Shown piece after piece: positions 34,349-43,575 of a stretch of 64,000 bases of DNA (position 1 is the first letter of the stretch; each line of letters opens with the position of its first letter). The notes beneath the pieces were generated by a model. That model was not told the origin of the DNA. It saw only the letters and a program-made list of their open reading frames with translations, and did no database searches. The stretch spans positions 1 to 64,000 of the forward strand of contig JBLHLC010000001.1 in the NCBI GenBank assembly GCA_047619685.1, written 5' to 3'. The position numbers and the translations under genes were made by a program. The DNA comes from JABDJZ01 sp047619685. Lineage in GTDB: Bacteria > Bacteroidota > Rhodothermia > Rhodothermales > UBA10348.

Positions 34349-35134
34349 ATGATCCCGATCACAATTTGCAACCACAAGGGTGGGACCGGGAAGACCACCT
34401 CCACCATCATGATTGCGGCCGGCCTGGGTTTAAGCGGCCACCGCGTGCTGGTGGTAGACCTGGACCCGCAAGGATTTCTGACCCGAATGATGGGAGTCCC
34501 GGAGCCGGGGCCGGAGAAGTCGTCGTGCATGCTGTTCAGCGACGATGGCGTCTTCGATCCCGAGTCGATCGTGCAACTCGGTTCTTTTGGCCTTCTTCCG
34601 GCTTCCGCGCGTCTCTCCACGGATCTCAGACGGCTTAACAGGTCTATCGACGTCTTGTGGGCCAAGGAGTTCACGGAGGCCAACCTGGGCGGCTGGGACT
34701 ACGTTATTTATGACACGGCCGCCGCGCTCACGGTATTTACGCTGAACGCACTGGTGGCCAGTCAGCACGTCATCATTCCCGTTCTCCCCGAGTATCAGCC
34801 GGTGGTCGGAGCAGAACAGACGTACCAGACGTCCCTGACGATCGGCCGCAAACTCAACCCGGATCTGGCCAAACCGCTCCTGCTGATCACCATGGTGGAT
34901 GCCCGCAAGCGAAATCACCAGGCGTATGAGGCCTATCTCCGGGAGCGTTACGGGGATCAGGTACTGAACACCCGAATCCGTACCAGTGCTGCGCTCTCCA
35001 CGACCCGGCACGATGGCCAAACGGCCTTCGAGTTCGATCCCAGGGGTCGCGGCGTCATGGATTATGCGGCCGCTGTAGACGAATTGGATGCCATTGTTGC
35101 CGCCCGAAAGCCTGAGGTGGCCGAGATCTCTTGA
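34349..35134 (+). CDS. ParA/MinD-type ATPase, orphan
   Basis: 261 residues from the ATG at 34349; an in-frame TTG at 34292 adds 19 residues and is less likely. Deviant Walker A NHKGGTGKTTSTIM (about 8-21) with the signature lysine, Walker A' VVDLDPQGFLTRMMG, and DTAAALTVFT as Walker B. In ParA systems these ATPases bind DNA non-specifically and move a cargo bound by ParB. No parB or centromere-like repeats are visible, so it may position another cargo. It shares the bases TTGA with the TTG start of the acylase gene, so the two are coupled, which is an unusual pairing. Confidence 0.88.
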   Translation: MIPITICNHKGGTGKTTSTIMIAAGLGLSGHRVLVVDLDPQGFLTRMMGVPEPGPEKSSCMLFSDDGVFDPESIVQLGSFGLLPASARLSTDLRRLNRSIDVLWAKEFTEANLGGWDYVIYDTAAALTVFTLNALVASQHVIIPVLPEYQPVVGAEQTYQTSLTIGRKLNPDLAKPLLLITMVDARKRNHQAYEAYLRERYGDQVLNTRIRTSAALSTTRHDGQTAFEFDPRGRGVMDYAAAVDELDAIVAARKPEVAEIS

Positions 35135-37614
35135 CCCGATTAAGGCCGTGGTTGCACGTGGTCTTTTGGGCCATCCTGATTGAAGCCCTGGTGCTTGGAC
35201 TTCAAGTACCGATCTCTGGCGGGTTGGCGCTGGAAAAGATTGTGGACCCGGTGCGCGGGTTCTGGCAGACGGCCAGGGGCGCAGACCGCGTCCCGCATGG
35301 GCCGGTGCGTCTCGGGGGGCTGTCTGGTCCTGCAGAGGTGATATACGACGAAAGGGGGGTGCCCCACATTTTTGCGGAATCGGATGCCGATGCTGTTCGC
35401 GCGTTCGGGTACGTGGTTTCCCATGACCGGCTGTTCCAGATGGACTTCCTGCGTCGGGTCACCGCCGGCCGGCTTGCAGAAGTCCTGGGCCCCAATTTGG
35501 TCGACACCGACCGCTACCTGCGCGAGACAGGGATGGCCCGGGCCGTCGCCATGAATGTCGAGATGATGCGCCAGGAGGATGGCATCGATCTCCGCGCGGC
35601 GGAGTGGTTTGCAGAGGGCGTAAATGCCTACCTCGGCGCCTTGAACGAGGAGGATCTCCCGGTCGAGTTTCGCTTGCTGGGCTACAGGCCAGAGCCCTGG
35701 ACGGCCTCGGATGCATTCCTGGTGGGCTGGAACCTGATGTTTGACCTTACCTACCAGCGAGAGGGCGCCCTCGTGATGAGCCGAGTCCAGGAGTCGATGA
35801 GTCCGGCACAGTTCGATGCCCTCTTCAAGATCGACGAGCCCTACTCCGTGCCAATCGTGCACGACGAAGACCGACACTGGAGCCCGACTGCCTCTTTTGG
35901 GCAGACCGCTGGGCCGACTTCTGCGGCAAGGGCGGCCGGTTTATGGCCAGGCGGACTGGGGCGTCAGCAGGCCCTGCCATCAGAGCCGATCCGCGTGGGG
36001 CCTGGATCACTGGCGGATACTCCCCGAACCGAGGGGTTCTTGCCTGGTAAAGGCTCCAATAACTGGGCCGTGGGCGGGTCCCGATCCGCTACAGGCGCAC
36101 CGATTGTAGCGGGTGACATGCACCTGGGTCTCACCCTGCCAGCCATCTGGTACGAAGTTCATATGGTCACTCCGACCATGAATACCTACGGGGTGACCGT
36201 CCCGGGCGTCCCAATTCCTATTGAGGCGTTCAATCAGCGCCTGGGTTGGACATTCACCAATACCGGCGCCGATCAGATCGACCATCTGGCATTGGAGCTT
36301 GACGACGCGGGCGAGCGCTATCGGTATGAAGGGGAGTGGCGGCCGCTGGAGTTCTTCCCGGACACCATCCTGGTTCTGGACCAGAATCCGGTCATAGGCA
36401 CCCTCAAATGGAGCCATTGGGGCCCGGTCTCGGATGCGGGCGGCCGCGCAATTGCCACGAAATGGACGGGCCACACACGCATCAGGACATTCGAAGCCCT
36501 CTGGAAGATGAATCACGCCTCGTCATACGCCGAATTCGAGGACGCCCTCGGCTCGTGGGACGTGCCGATGCAGAATATCCTTGTCGGGGCCCCGGGAGAT
36601 ACCATTGCCATTCGGTCAACGGGGTACCTCCCCATTCGGGCCGACAATGACGGCCACGGCGTCCGCGATGGATCCAAGGCTACCTCTGAGTGGGTCGGCC
36701 GCGTTCCGTTTAGTGAACTGCCGCACGTGATCAATCCGGACCGGGGCTACCTGACCTCCACGAATCAGCGTCCCGCAGGGCCTGACTATCCGTACTATTT
36801 GGGGCGCGACTGGCGGGCCACCTTTCGATCCGTCCGAATTGATGAGTTATTGAGCGGGCAGAGCAAGCACTCCGTCGAGCAGATTGCGTCCTATCAAAAT
36901 GACGTCCACGCCGTCCAACGTGACCTGTTTGTGCCGCTCATCGAGGGCCTTGGTGGTTTGTCTCCGGCCGCCGCAGCGTATCGGGACGTCCTGGTTGCCT
37001 GGGACGGCTCCACCGCGGTTACAGCCAGAGAACCCGTCCTTTTTGCGGCCTGGGACGGTATATTGAGCCAGATGGTCTGGGATGAGCCCGTTTTTGACAG
37101 CCAGACGCCTACTCGACCCAGACTCCATGAACTGCTGAGTTCTGACGCCCCTTCAATTTGGTTGGACCGGGTGGGTACAGCAGAAATTGAGGATGCCCTG
37201 GATATTCTCCGGGCCTCCCTGGAGGCAGCCGCAGATTCCGTACAGCTGGCAGGGCCGAACTGGGGAGAGGATCACGGACTACTGCTGCGTCACATCACGG
37301 GGAGCGCCGCCCTGAGACCGCTGTGGCGTGGCCCGATTCCCTATCCCGGCTTCTCGCAGACCCTTTCGCCCGGTGCCAGCCGGAACGTGACCCATTCCGC
37401 CAGTTGGCGGGTCGTTCTTGATTTTCAGGGCGACCGGGTTGAAGGGCAGGGCGTCTACCCGGGCGGCCAAAGTGGAAATCCGTTCAGCACCCGATACGAC
37501 AGTTTCGTAGGAGACTTCGTCGGCTTCCGGCTCTATCCGTTACTGACCCCCGACAGCCCCGACCAGTTGGACGCGGCCCTGAAGCGCCTCTTGTTTCGTC
37601 CAGCCAGTCCCTGA
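35131..37614 (+). CDS. Penicillin acylase-family (Ntn hydrolase) enzyme
   Basis: 827 residues. Starts with a TTG at 35131 overlapping the ParA stop; residues 8-25 are a signal-like hydrophobic segment. The alpha subunit begins VIYDERGVPHIFAESDADAVRAFGYVVSHDRLFQMDFLRRVTAG, and the beta subunit begins at the self-processing Ser309 in GKGSNNWAVGG. Later come AGDMHLGL and the Asn in NPDRG region. Periplasmic acylases of this family cleave amide bonds of acyl-amines or N-acyl-homoserine lactones, so it could degrade quorum signals or take up amide substrates. It is followed three bases later by an amino-acid/neurotransmitter symporter, a plausible uptake partner for the released amine or amino acid. 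Confidence 0.9.
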   Translation: MTRLRPWLHVVFWAILIEALVLGLQVPISGGLALEKIVDPVRGFWQTARGADRVPHGPVRLGGLSGPAEVIYDERGVPHIFAESDADAVRAFGYVVSHDRLFQMDFLRRVTAGRLAEVLGPNLVDTDRYLRETGMARAVAMNVEMMRQEDGIDLRAAEWFAEGVNAYLGALNEEDLPVEFRLLGYRPEPWTASDAFLVGWNLMFDLTYQREGALVMSRVQESMSPAQFDALFKIDEPYSVPIVHDEDRHWSPTASFGQTAGPTSAARAAGLWPGGLGRQQALPSEPIRVGPGSLADTPRTEGFLPGKGSNNWAVGGSRSATGAPIVAGDMHLGLTLPAIWYEVHMVTPTMNTYGVTVPGVPIPIEAFNQRLGWTFTNTGADQIDHLALELDDAGERYRYEGEWRPLEFFPDTILVLDQNPVIGTLKWSHWGPVSDAGGRAIATKWTGHTRIRTFEALWKMNHASSYAEFEDALGSWDVPMQNILVGAPGDTIAIRSTGYLPIRADNDGHGVRDGSKATSEWVGRVPFSELPHVINPDRGYLTSTNQRPAGPDYPYYLGRDWRATFRSVRIDELLSGQSKHSVEQIASYQNDVHAVQRDLFVPLIEGLGGLSPAAAAYRDVLVAWDGSTAVTAREPVLFAAWDGILSQMVWDEPVFDSQTPTRPRLHELLSSDAPSIWLDRVGTAEIEDALDILRASLEAAADSVQLAGPNWGEDHGLLLRHITGSAALRPLWRGPIPYPGFSQTLSPGASRNVTHSASWRVVLDFQGDRVEGQGVYPGGQSGNPFSTRYDSFVGDFVGFRLYPLLTPDSPDQLDAALKRLLFRPASP

Positions 37615-37617
37615 TTT

Positions 37618-39126
37618 ATGGCAGCAACCGACAATACCCAGCAGTTTTCCAGTCGCATGGGGATGCTTCTCAGTGTCCTCGGCATTGCGGTAGGAACCGG
37701 CAATATCTGGAGGTTTCCTCGGATCGCAGCCCAGAATGCGGGCGATGACGGGGCAGGAGCCTTCCTGATGGTCTGGTTAATGTTTCTGTTTGTCTGGAGC
37801 GTGCCTCTGATTATTGCAGAGTACGCGCTGGGCAAGAAAGGTCGGATGGGTGTGGTGGGTGCCTTCACTCGGCTTGCGGGCGAGAAGTACACCTGGATGG
37901 GCGGGTTTGTCGGATTCGTTGCCGCTGCCATCATGTTCTACTACAGCGTAGTAACCGGATGGTGCATCTATTACTTCATACAGACGCTCACCAACCCGCT
38001 CCCACTCTCGGCAGAGGCCGCGACCAACGTGTGGGACTCCTTCCAGGGGGGGATTGGACCTGTCGGTTTTCACGCCATTGCGATGGGCGTCGGCGCCCTT
38101 GTGGTGATCAAGGGTGTGCGGGCGATCGAGAGGGCCAACCGCGTGCTGATCCCGGCCTTGTTGGCCATTGTTCTCATCGCCGTCGTCCGAACGCTGACCC
38201 TGGACGGCGCCATGGACGGTGTGCGATTCCTCTTTACACCCACCTGGAGTACGCTGGCCGATCCGCGGGTCTGGCTGGAGGCGCTGACCCAGAACGCGTG
38301 GGACACGGGAGCGGGCTGGGGCCTCATTCTGACGTATGCCGTTTATATGCGCGCAAAGGACGGCGTCGTCAAGAATGCGTTCATCACGGGCCTGGGCAAC
38401 AACCTTGTATCGATTCTTTCCGCCATCATCATCTTCGGGACGGTCTTCGCGATCCTCGGCCGCGACATGGCACAGGGCGATATTTTGACGGTGATGCAGA
38501 CAAGCGGCCCCGCTTCGACCGGACTCACGTTTCAGTGGATGCCTCAGTTGTTTGCCAAGATGGGCTTCGGGCGCGTGCTGGCGAGTCTGTTCTTCCTTGG
38601 ATTGGCATTTGCGGCGTTTTCCAGCCTGATTTCGATGATCGAGCTGTCGACTCGCATAGTGGTGGACGCGGGAGTCAACCGCAAACATGCCGTGGGCGGC
38701 GTCTGCCTAACCGGGTTCATTCTCGGTATTCCGAGCGCGATCAATCTGGACATCTTCGGCAATCAGGACTTCGTGTGGGGTGTCGCGCTGATGCTCTGCG
38801 GGGCCTTCGTGGCCTTTGCGGTCGTCAAGTACGGCCTCCCGGAATTCAGAACCGAGATTGTCGATTCTGTCGAGGGTGACTGGCAGGCGGGTCCGCTTTG
38901 GGACTTTGTTATTTCCAGGGTCGTGCCGCTCCTGGCCGTGGTTCTTCTGGTCTGGTGGTTCTATCTATCGGCGACGGTGTATGCCCCGGATACGTGGTAC
39001 AACCCGCTCGATCCCTATAGCGTGATGACCATGGTGGTGCAGTGGGCCGTGGTGCTGGGCACGTTCCTGGGCCTCAACAAGTGGTTGGCAAGGCGGACAC
39101 GGGCGAACTTTCCCCCTGGAGACTGA
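37618..39126 (+). CDS. NSS-family sodium-dependent amino-acid symporter
   Basis: 502 residues with about 11-12 transmembrane helices. The N-terminal helix bears GIAVGTGNIWRFP, the unwound substrate/sodium site of LeuT-type SNF transporters, and helix 6 has TGAGWGLILTYAVYM; NLV and EL sodium-site residues are present later. Members take up amino acids or related amines with sodium. It follows the acylase by three bases and overlaps the phosphatase ATG by one base (TGATG), so these four genes (parA, acylase, symporter, phosphatase) look like one transcript. Confidence 0.93.
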   Translation: MAATDNTQQFSSRMGMLLSVLGIAVGTGNIWRFPRIAAQNAGDDGAGAFLMVWLMFLFVWSVPLIIAEYALGKKGRMGVVGAFTRLAGEKYTWMGGFVGFVAAAIMFYYSVVTGWCIYYFIQTLTNPLPLSAEAATNVWDSFQGGIGPVGFHAIAMGVGALVVIKGVRAIERANRVLIPALLAIVLIAVVRTLTLDGAMDGVRFLFTPTWSTLADPRVWLEALTQNAWDTGAGWGLILTYAVYMRAKDGVVKNAFITGLGNNLVSILSAIIIFGTVFAILGRDMAQGDILTVMQTSGPASTGLTFQWMPQLFAKMGFGRVLASLFFLGLAFAAFSSLISMIELSTRIVVDAGVNRKHAVGGVCLTGFILGIPSAINLDIFGNQDFVWGVALMLCGAFVAFAVVKYGLPEFRTEIVDSVEGDWQAGPLWDFVISRVVPLLAVVLLVWWFYLSATVYAPDTWYNPLDPYSVMTMVVQWAVVLGTFLGLNKWLARRTRANFPPGD

Positions 39127-39632
39127 TGAGCACTGCGCTTGACCGACCCATACGGGTCATGTTTGTCTGTCTGGGTAACATTTGCAGATCTCCGCTGGCT
39201 GAAGGGGTCTTTGCGGCCAAGGTGGCGCAATCGGGCCTTTCTGACGCGTTTGAGATAGCTTCATCCGGCACCGGGAATTGGCACGTGGGAGATCCTCCCG
39301 ATGCCCGGATGCTAAAGACTGCGGCGGCGCACCGGGTTCATCTGACTTCCCGCGGCCGCCAATGTGGTGCTCCGGATCTTGAGCATTTCGACCACATCCT
39401 GGTGATGGATCGCAGCAACCTGCACGACGTCCTCTCCCTGGACCAGGACGACACCTATGGCCAAAAGGTCAAGCTCTTTCGCGAGTTTGACCCGGATCCT
39501 GGAGATCATCAGGTACCAGACCCTTACTACGGTGGCAAGGGCGGTTTTGAGCAGGTCTACGGAATCGTTGACAGGACCGCCCAGGCTCTATTGGGCGGCC
39601 TGAAGGCGCACTACGGTCTGCCTGCGGGCTAG
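39126..39632 (+). CDS. Low-molecular-weight protein-tyrosine phosphatase
   Basis: 168 residues from the ATG at 39126, which overlaps the symporter stop by one base; a longer in-frame start inside the symporter gene is rejected. P-loop VCLGNICRS with catalytic Cys15 and Arg21, and the general-acid Asp in VPDPYYGG near residue 135. Such enzymes dephosphorylate tyrosine or arginine kinases that control exopolysaccharide or stress. No tyrosine kinase gene is adjacent. It runs convergent with the M14 peptidase gene; their stop codons share the bases CTAG. Confidence 0.93.
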   Translation: MSTALDRPIRVMFVCLGNICRSPLAEGVFAAKVAQSGLSDAFEIASSGTGNWHVGDPPDARMLKTAAAHRVHLTSRGRQCGAPDLEHFDHILVMDRSNLHDVLSLDQDDTYGQKVKLFREFDPDPGDHQVPDPYYGGKGGFEQVYGIVDRTAQALLGGLKAHYGLPAG

Positions 39633-42367
39633 TTCGCTGCCGCCTGGCCGGCCAGGCTGATGCCATTGAAGAGGAACTTGAAGGACCCGTGGGGCTGACC
39701 CCGACGGATGACTTCGGGGCCGAACATGTAGAGGGTTCCGCTGCCCACTTGTGCCTGTGCCATGGTCACGCCGCCGTTGAGGTAGTGCTGGCCCCATGCC
39801 CATCCGCTCCTCAGGGGCTCACGGCTCGAGAACCAAGCGAGGGGGGTCACCCCGGCTGCGCCCGGGTGGTAGACGGGGCTGTTGTTGAAGTGCACATCCA
39901 ACTCGGAGGGAAGTCCCCACGCCACGGGTTGCGTATTGTCGACGTTGATCCGGACAATGGATCCGGGCACAAAATATTCGTCCCTGGACAGCGCGACTTT
40001 GTCATGATCAACGAGGTAGTTCTCCATCGAAAGACCGAGCTGAGAGCCAAGTACAGTTGATTGACCGATCGTGATCACGCTTCCACCGTGTTCGAGGAAA
40101 CCCTTGATCTGCGGTACAGTGTCGTCCAGTGTGACACTTCCGATGCGGTCCTGGTACTCTTCAGGGACAGTGTCTTCGGATCTGTTTCGGCCAAACCCGC
40201 CGCCCTGCCCGGTCGGGATGGCGCCGTTGACGAAGACGAGTACATCGAAATCGTCGTTCAGGTCGCCGGCGTCCAGCCTCTGGGGAAATACCAACTCGTA
40301 ATCAAACTCGAACTGCTCCAGGATCCACCTGGCCCAGCCCGAGGGCATGGATCCGCCGTACCGGTCCCACAGGCCGATACGCACAGGTTGCATCTGGACG
40401 GTTCCGGCCGTCGGGCGCATCCTGGTCCCGGTAAAGTCGATGCCAAGTTGACCCGCCAGTTCATCCAGTTCATCCGTCACGCCCGATGCCGCGGCCACGT
40501 AAAAAGTGCCAGCAGGCCAGTCCCGACCATCATCGCGCATTGCCGCCGACAGTCGATACACCTTGCGGCCGGCGCCGAGCAGACGGTTCATGGCCAGGAA
40601 GGAGTCATTCGTTTGGGTGCTGAAGAGAAAGCCATTGGCCCTCCGGGAGTCCACAACGGAGCCGGGATCAGGCGTGGCGAGTCCTTCGATGGGCTCGAAC
40701 GGCCCCTCGAAGCCCTCCAGAACCCTGTCAAACGTGATGCCCATCTGATAGGCTACCGTCCAGCCTGTGTTGTCGTACGGAGACACTGGAGGGCCGCCTG
40801 GGTATGCAAAGTCGTTGGGGTGGACCTGAGGCTCAAACATGTCCAGAACGAACGGCCGGAAGGCCTGCCCGGTCATGACCACGTAGGAGCCGGCCCCGTA
40901 GTTCGTGCCCTCGACCTCAAAATCTTCCGTCGCGCGGTGGACCGCGATCCCGTTCTTGATCAGGGTATTGGCAAACTTGGTGGCGGTCGGGAAGTCCGAC
41001 TGGTCCCTCGGGATGATGTATCCGCGCGGATCTCGCAGTTCGGGGTTACGGAACACGGCCTGATACACTTCCGTCGGCACACCCCTTCGTCCGCTACCCT
41101 CTGAGTCCAGTGCTCTGGCCGCCTGCCCGGCGGCTGCGATCACGTTCGGATCCGCGCGCCAAGTGTCCGTGGCGCCCTTGCGGATGTTGTCCCGCCCCAT
41201 CACGTAGATGTTGTAGAGCAGGTCGGCCCGGTTGCGAGATGCATAGTTCAGCACGGCGCGGTTGGCGGTCACCGAATAGTCAATGGACTGGCGAAAGTGC
41301 CACTTCTGAGGCGCAATGGGGAGTGGTATGTCATTGCGCGGCAGCTGCTGTGCCAGAATCAGGGGGATATCCACCGGTGTGGGATTGCCGATCGTTTCGG
41401 TCAAGAGGCCGATTTGGTTGTGGAAATACGGGGTCGTCCGGAGGCCGCCGTTCCACCACGTGGAGTAGCTCGCGCCCGTGCGCATCGTGGTTCCGCCCAT
41501 GCCTTCGGCCACAAACCGGCTATGCATCGCGGTGCCGACCGCCTCAATGCCCAGCGGCACCAGCGGGTGGTAGTTGTAGTTGAACGGGTCCCGGAATGGG
41601 GGCGCAAACATCACTGTTCCGGCCGGGCCGGTCTGGTGGTGGTTATAGACGATCTGTGGAAACCACTCCCGGTATAGCACTCGGTTCATGTTCACGCTTT
41701 CGGACTGCGTGGACATGTAGAAGTCACGATTGTTGTCGTGGCCGATGTACTTCTGGTAGAGCACAGGGACGCCGCTCGTTGAGCGCTCCTCGGGGTCATC
41801 TTGGCGCATATACCAGTTGGAAAGCAGATCCATTCCATCGGGATTTGCATGCACCGCAAGGACGATGACGTCATCCAAAAAGCGGAGCGTCTCCGCGTCA
41901 CTCAGGCTGACGAGCTGGTACACGGTCTCCATGAGCTGCTGGGCGCCCAGAACCTCCGAGGCGTGGAGTCCACCATCGATCCAGATCACCGCCTTGCCTG
42001 CGTTGGCGAGCGCCTTGGCGGTTGCGTCGGTCAGGCCGTCGGCCAGTGCAAGCTGCCTCGCAATGTCCTTGTACCCCTCCAGGTTGGCGTGATTGGCGGG
42101 AGAGGTGATGATGGTCATGATCTGAGGCCGTCCTTCCTCCGTGAGACCAATGTCCTCGACGATCATCCGATCGGACTGCCCAGCCAGGGCGTGCCAGTAC
42201 GCATACAACTGCTCGTAGGTAGCCAGTTGATAATCGTCACCAATATTGAACCCCAACTGATCGAAAGGGGAGGTGACGTTCTGGGCGGCCGCGTTGGGGG
42301 AGGTGGGGGCGGCAGCCGTTACGAGCAGGAACGCGGCAAACGCGGCGCTCCGGAAATACTTGGTCAT
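39629..42367 (-). CDS. Secreted M14-type zinc carboxypeptidase
   Basis: 912 residues with a signal peptide (hydrophobic 8-20). The M14 catalytic domain has YWHALAGQSDRMIVEDIGLTEEGRPQ, the zinc-binding pair His135 and Glu138 in GGLHASEVLG, and VLAVHANPDGMDLLSNWYMR, a typical third-ligand region. About 550 residues follow, with repeated beta-sheet-rich sequence that includes an Asp-rich ending and no sorting signal I can identify. Bacteroidota have many such large M14 proteins for protein scavenging. It may be the downstream end of a cluster starting at rmlB, though 42 bases separate it from the HAD gene. Confidence 0.88.
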   Translation of the reverse strand: MTKYFRSAAFAAFLLVTAAAPTSPNAAAQNVTSPFDQLGFNIGDDYQLATYEQLYAYWHALAGQSDRMIVEDIGLTEEGRPQIMTIITSPANHANLEGYKDIARQLALADGLTDATAKALANAGKAVIWIDGGLHASEVLGAQQLMETVYQLVSLSDAETLRFLDDVIVLAVHANPDGMDLLSNWYMRQDDPEERSTSGVPVLYQKYIGHDNNRDFYMSTQSESVNMNRVLYREWFPQIVYNHHQTGPAGTVMFAPPFRDPFNYNYHPLVPLGIEAVGTAMHSRFVAEGMGGTTMRTGASYSTWWNGGLRTTPYFHNQIGLLTETIGNPTPVDIPLILAQQLPRNDIPLPIAPQKWHFRQSIDYSVTANRAVLNYASRNRADLLYNIYVMGRDNIRKGATDTWRADPNVIAAAGQAARALDSEGSGRRGVPTEVYQAVFRNPELRDPRGYIIPRDQSDFPTATKFANTLIKNGIAVHRATEDFEVEGTNYGAGSYVVMTGQAFRPFVLDMFEPQVHPNDFAYPGGPPVSPYDNTGWTVAYQMGITFDRVLEGFEGPFEPIEGLATPDPGSVVDSRRANGFLFSTQTNDSFLAMNRLLGAGRKVYRLSAAMRDDGRDWPAGTFYVAAASGVTDELDELAGQLGIDFTGTRMRPTAGTVQMQPVRIGLWDRYGGSMPSGWARWILEQFEFDYELVFPQRLDAGDLNDDFDVLVFVNGAIPTGQGGGFGRNRSEDTVPEEYQDRIGSVTLDDTVPQIKGFLEHGGSVITIGQSTVLGSQLGLSMENYLVDHDKVALSRDEYFVPGSIVRINVDNTQPVAWGLPSELDVHFNNSPVYHPGAAGVTPLAWFSSREPLRSGWAWGQHYLNGGVTMAQAQVGSGTLYMFGPEVIRRGQPHGSFKFLFNGISLAGQAAAN

Positions 42368-42409
42368 GGTCCGACTGGGGAATTGCTGATCGTAATATAT
42401 ACGGCAGAT

Positions 42410-43099
42410 TCAGGGTTGGATGAGCGCCATGAAAGCCGAAGCGGCGTTGAAATCCTCCAGGAGCACATCGGGACTGGTGTCCTCCAATGATTTTCGCGAA
42501 ACGTAACCGGTGCAGACGCCCACTGTCAGCGCCCCAACCGCCTTTCCGCAGAGGATGTCATGCTCCGTGTCTCCGATGACCACAACTGACTCGAAGCCCA
42601 GGTCGGCTTCGGCCAGGGCGTTTGCGCGTTCAAGCGCAAAGGACGGCAAGGCATTACGATCTTCGTGGTCGCTCCCAAAGGCGCCGAAGCCAAAATATCC
42701 GTCCAGGCCAGCCGCACGGAGTTTCGCCCAACCCGTCAACTCCAGGTTTCCGGTAAGCAGGCCCAGGTGGAGCGTTTCACGCGGAGCGAGGGTTTCCAGC
42801 AGTTCCACGACGCCAGGCAAAACGTTGACTGCGGAGGGCTCAATGCTATCCACTAGACGACGCGCGTACGCATCCAGTACGTCGTGGATGGCGTTTTCAA
42901 GGCCGGGGAAAGGGTACCCGGCCCTGTTCAGCATTTCGCGGGCCAGCGACCGGTCCGTTCGACCCGCGAACTTAACGCCCTCGGAAGACGCCGACCGGCC
43001 TGAAACCTCCTGCAGCGCCTCCTCAAAAAACGTCTTTCCGAGGCCGGGAGCCAGAAGAAGCGTCCCGTCGATGTCGAAGAGGAGGACGAACTTCTTCAA
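42410..43099 (-). CDS. HAD-superfamily phosphatase
   Basis: 229 residues. HAD motif I LFDIDGTLLL (nucleophile Asp9), motif II LLTGN, a Lys in the cap region and motif IV GDTEHDILCGKAVG. The CAP domain of about 70 residues (FFEEALQEVSGRSAS... VLDAYARRL) fits the PGP/phosphoglycolate type. It overlaps the rmlC-like gene by ATGA and ends the sugar-nucleotide cluster, so it may clean up a sugar phosphate in that pathway or detoxify phosphoglycolate. Substrate not determined. Confidence 0.87.
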   Translation of the reverse strand: MKKFVLLFDIDGTLLLAPGLGKTFFEEALQEVSGRSASSEGVKFAGRTDRSLAREMLNRAGYPFPGLENAIHDVLDAYARRLVDSIEPSAVNVLPGVVELLETLAPRETLHLGLLTGNLELTGWAKLRAAGLDGYFGFGAFGSDHEDRNALPSFALERANALAEADLGFESVVVIGDTEHDILCGKAVGALTVGVCTGYVSRKSLEDTSPDVLLEDFNAASAFMALIQP

Positions 43100-43575
43100 G
43101 CCCCGTCCATCCGAAACGGCGAGTCCGGTTCATCCTCATGGCGGACCTCGTCAACCTCTTCCGCCCGCCCCGGGCCGGCATAGAGTTTGTCGGGGCAATT
43201 GAGAATGAGCGATGGTATTTCGCTTTCACACCGGTAGGCGTGGACGACGCCAGGAGGGACGCGGAGTGTGGTCGGGTTCTCCCGGCCCGTGACGAAGACC
43301 TGCCGGGTGCCGTACGTCGGGGAGTCTACGCGATTGTCCCACAGGAATACCCGAAAAATGCCGTCAAAGAAGGCAAAAAGGTCGGTCTGCGCGACATGTT
43401 CGTGTGGTCCACGCGCGACGCCGGGCAGCGTTTCGGAGATGTACGCCATGGCCAATTCGTGTCCGTCCGGAGGCTCGTCCACGCGGAAAATCTCGGAGAG
43501 CCAGCCCCTGTCATCTGAAAAACGCCGGAGAGGTGTGAGCTTGCAGTCGTGAATGGTCCCGTCAGTCCACCTCAT
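43096..43575 (-). CDS. RmlC-like dTDP-4-dehydrorhamnose 3,5-epimerase-family protein
   Basis: 159 residues, slightly shorter than RmlC (about 180). Cupin fold with RGWLSEIFR, PGVARGPHEHVAQTDLFAFFDGIFRVFLWD, and VPPGVVHAYRCESEIPSLILN. The His of PHEHVAQTD matches the catalytic His pair, and the Tyr of the SPTYGT loop resembles the family base, but the C-terminal DPDxxIxWP motif is missing. It is therefore a variant epimerase or a cupin with another role. Overlaps the rmlA-like gene by ATGA and the HAD gene by ATGA. Confidence 0.75.
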   Translation of the reverse strand: MRWTDGTIHDCKLTPLRRFSDDRGWLSEIFRVDEPPDGHELAMAYISETLPGVARGPHEHVAQTDLFAFFDGIFRVFLWDNRVDSPTYGTRQVFVTGRENPTTLRVPPGVVHAYRCESEIPSLILNCPDKLYAGPGRAEEVDEVRHEDEPDSPFRMDGA

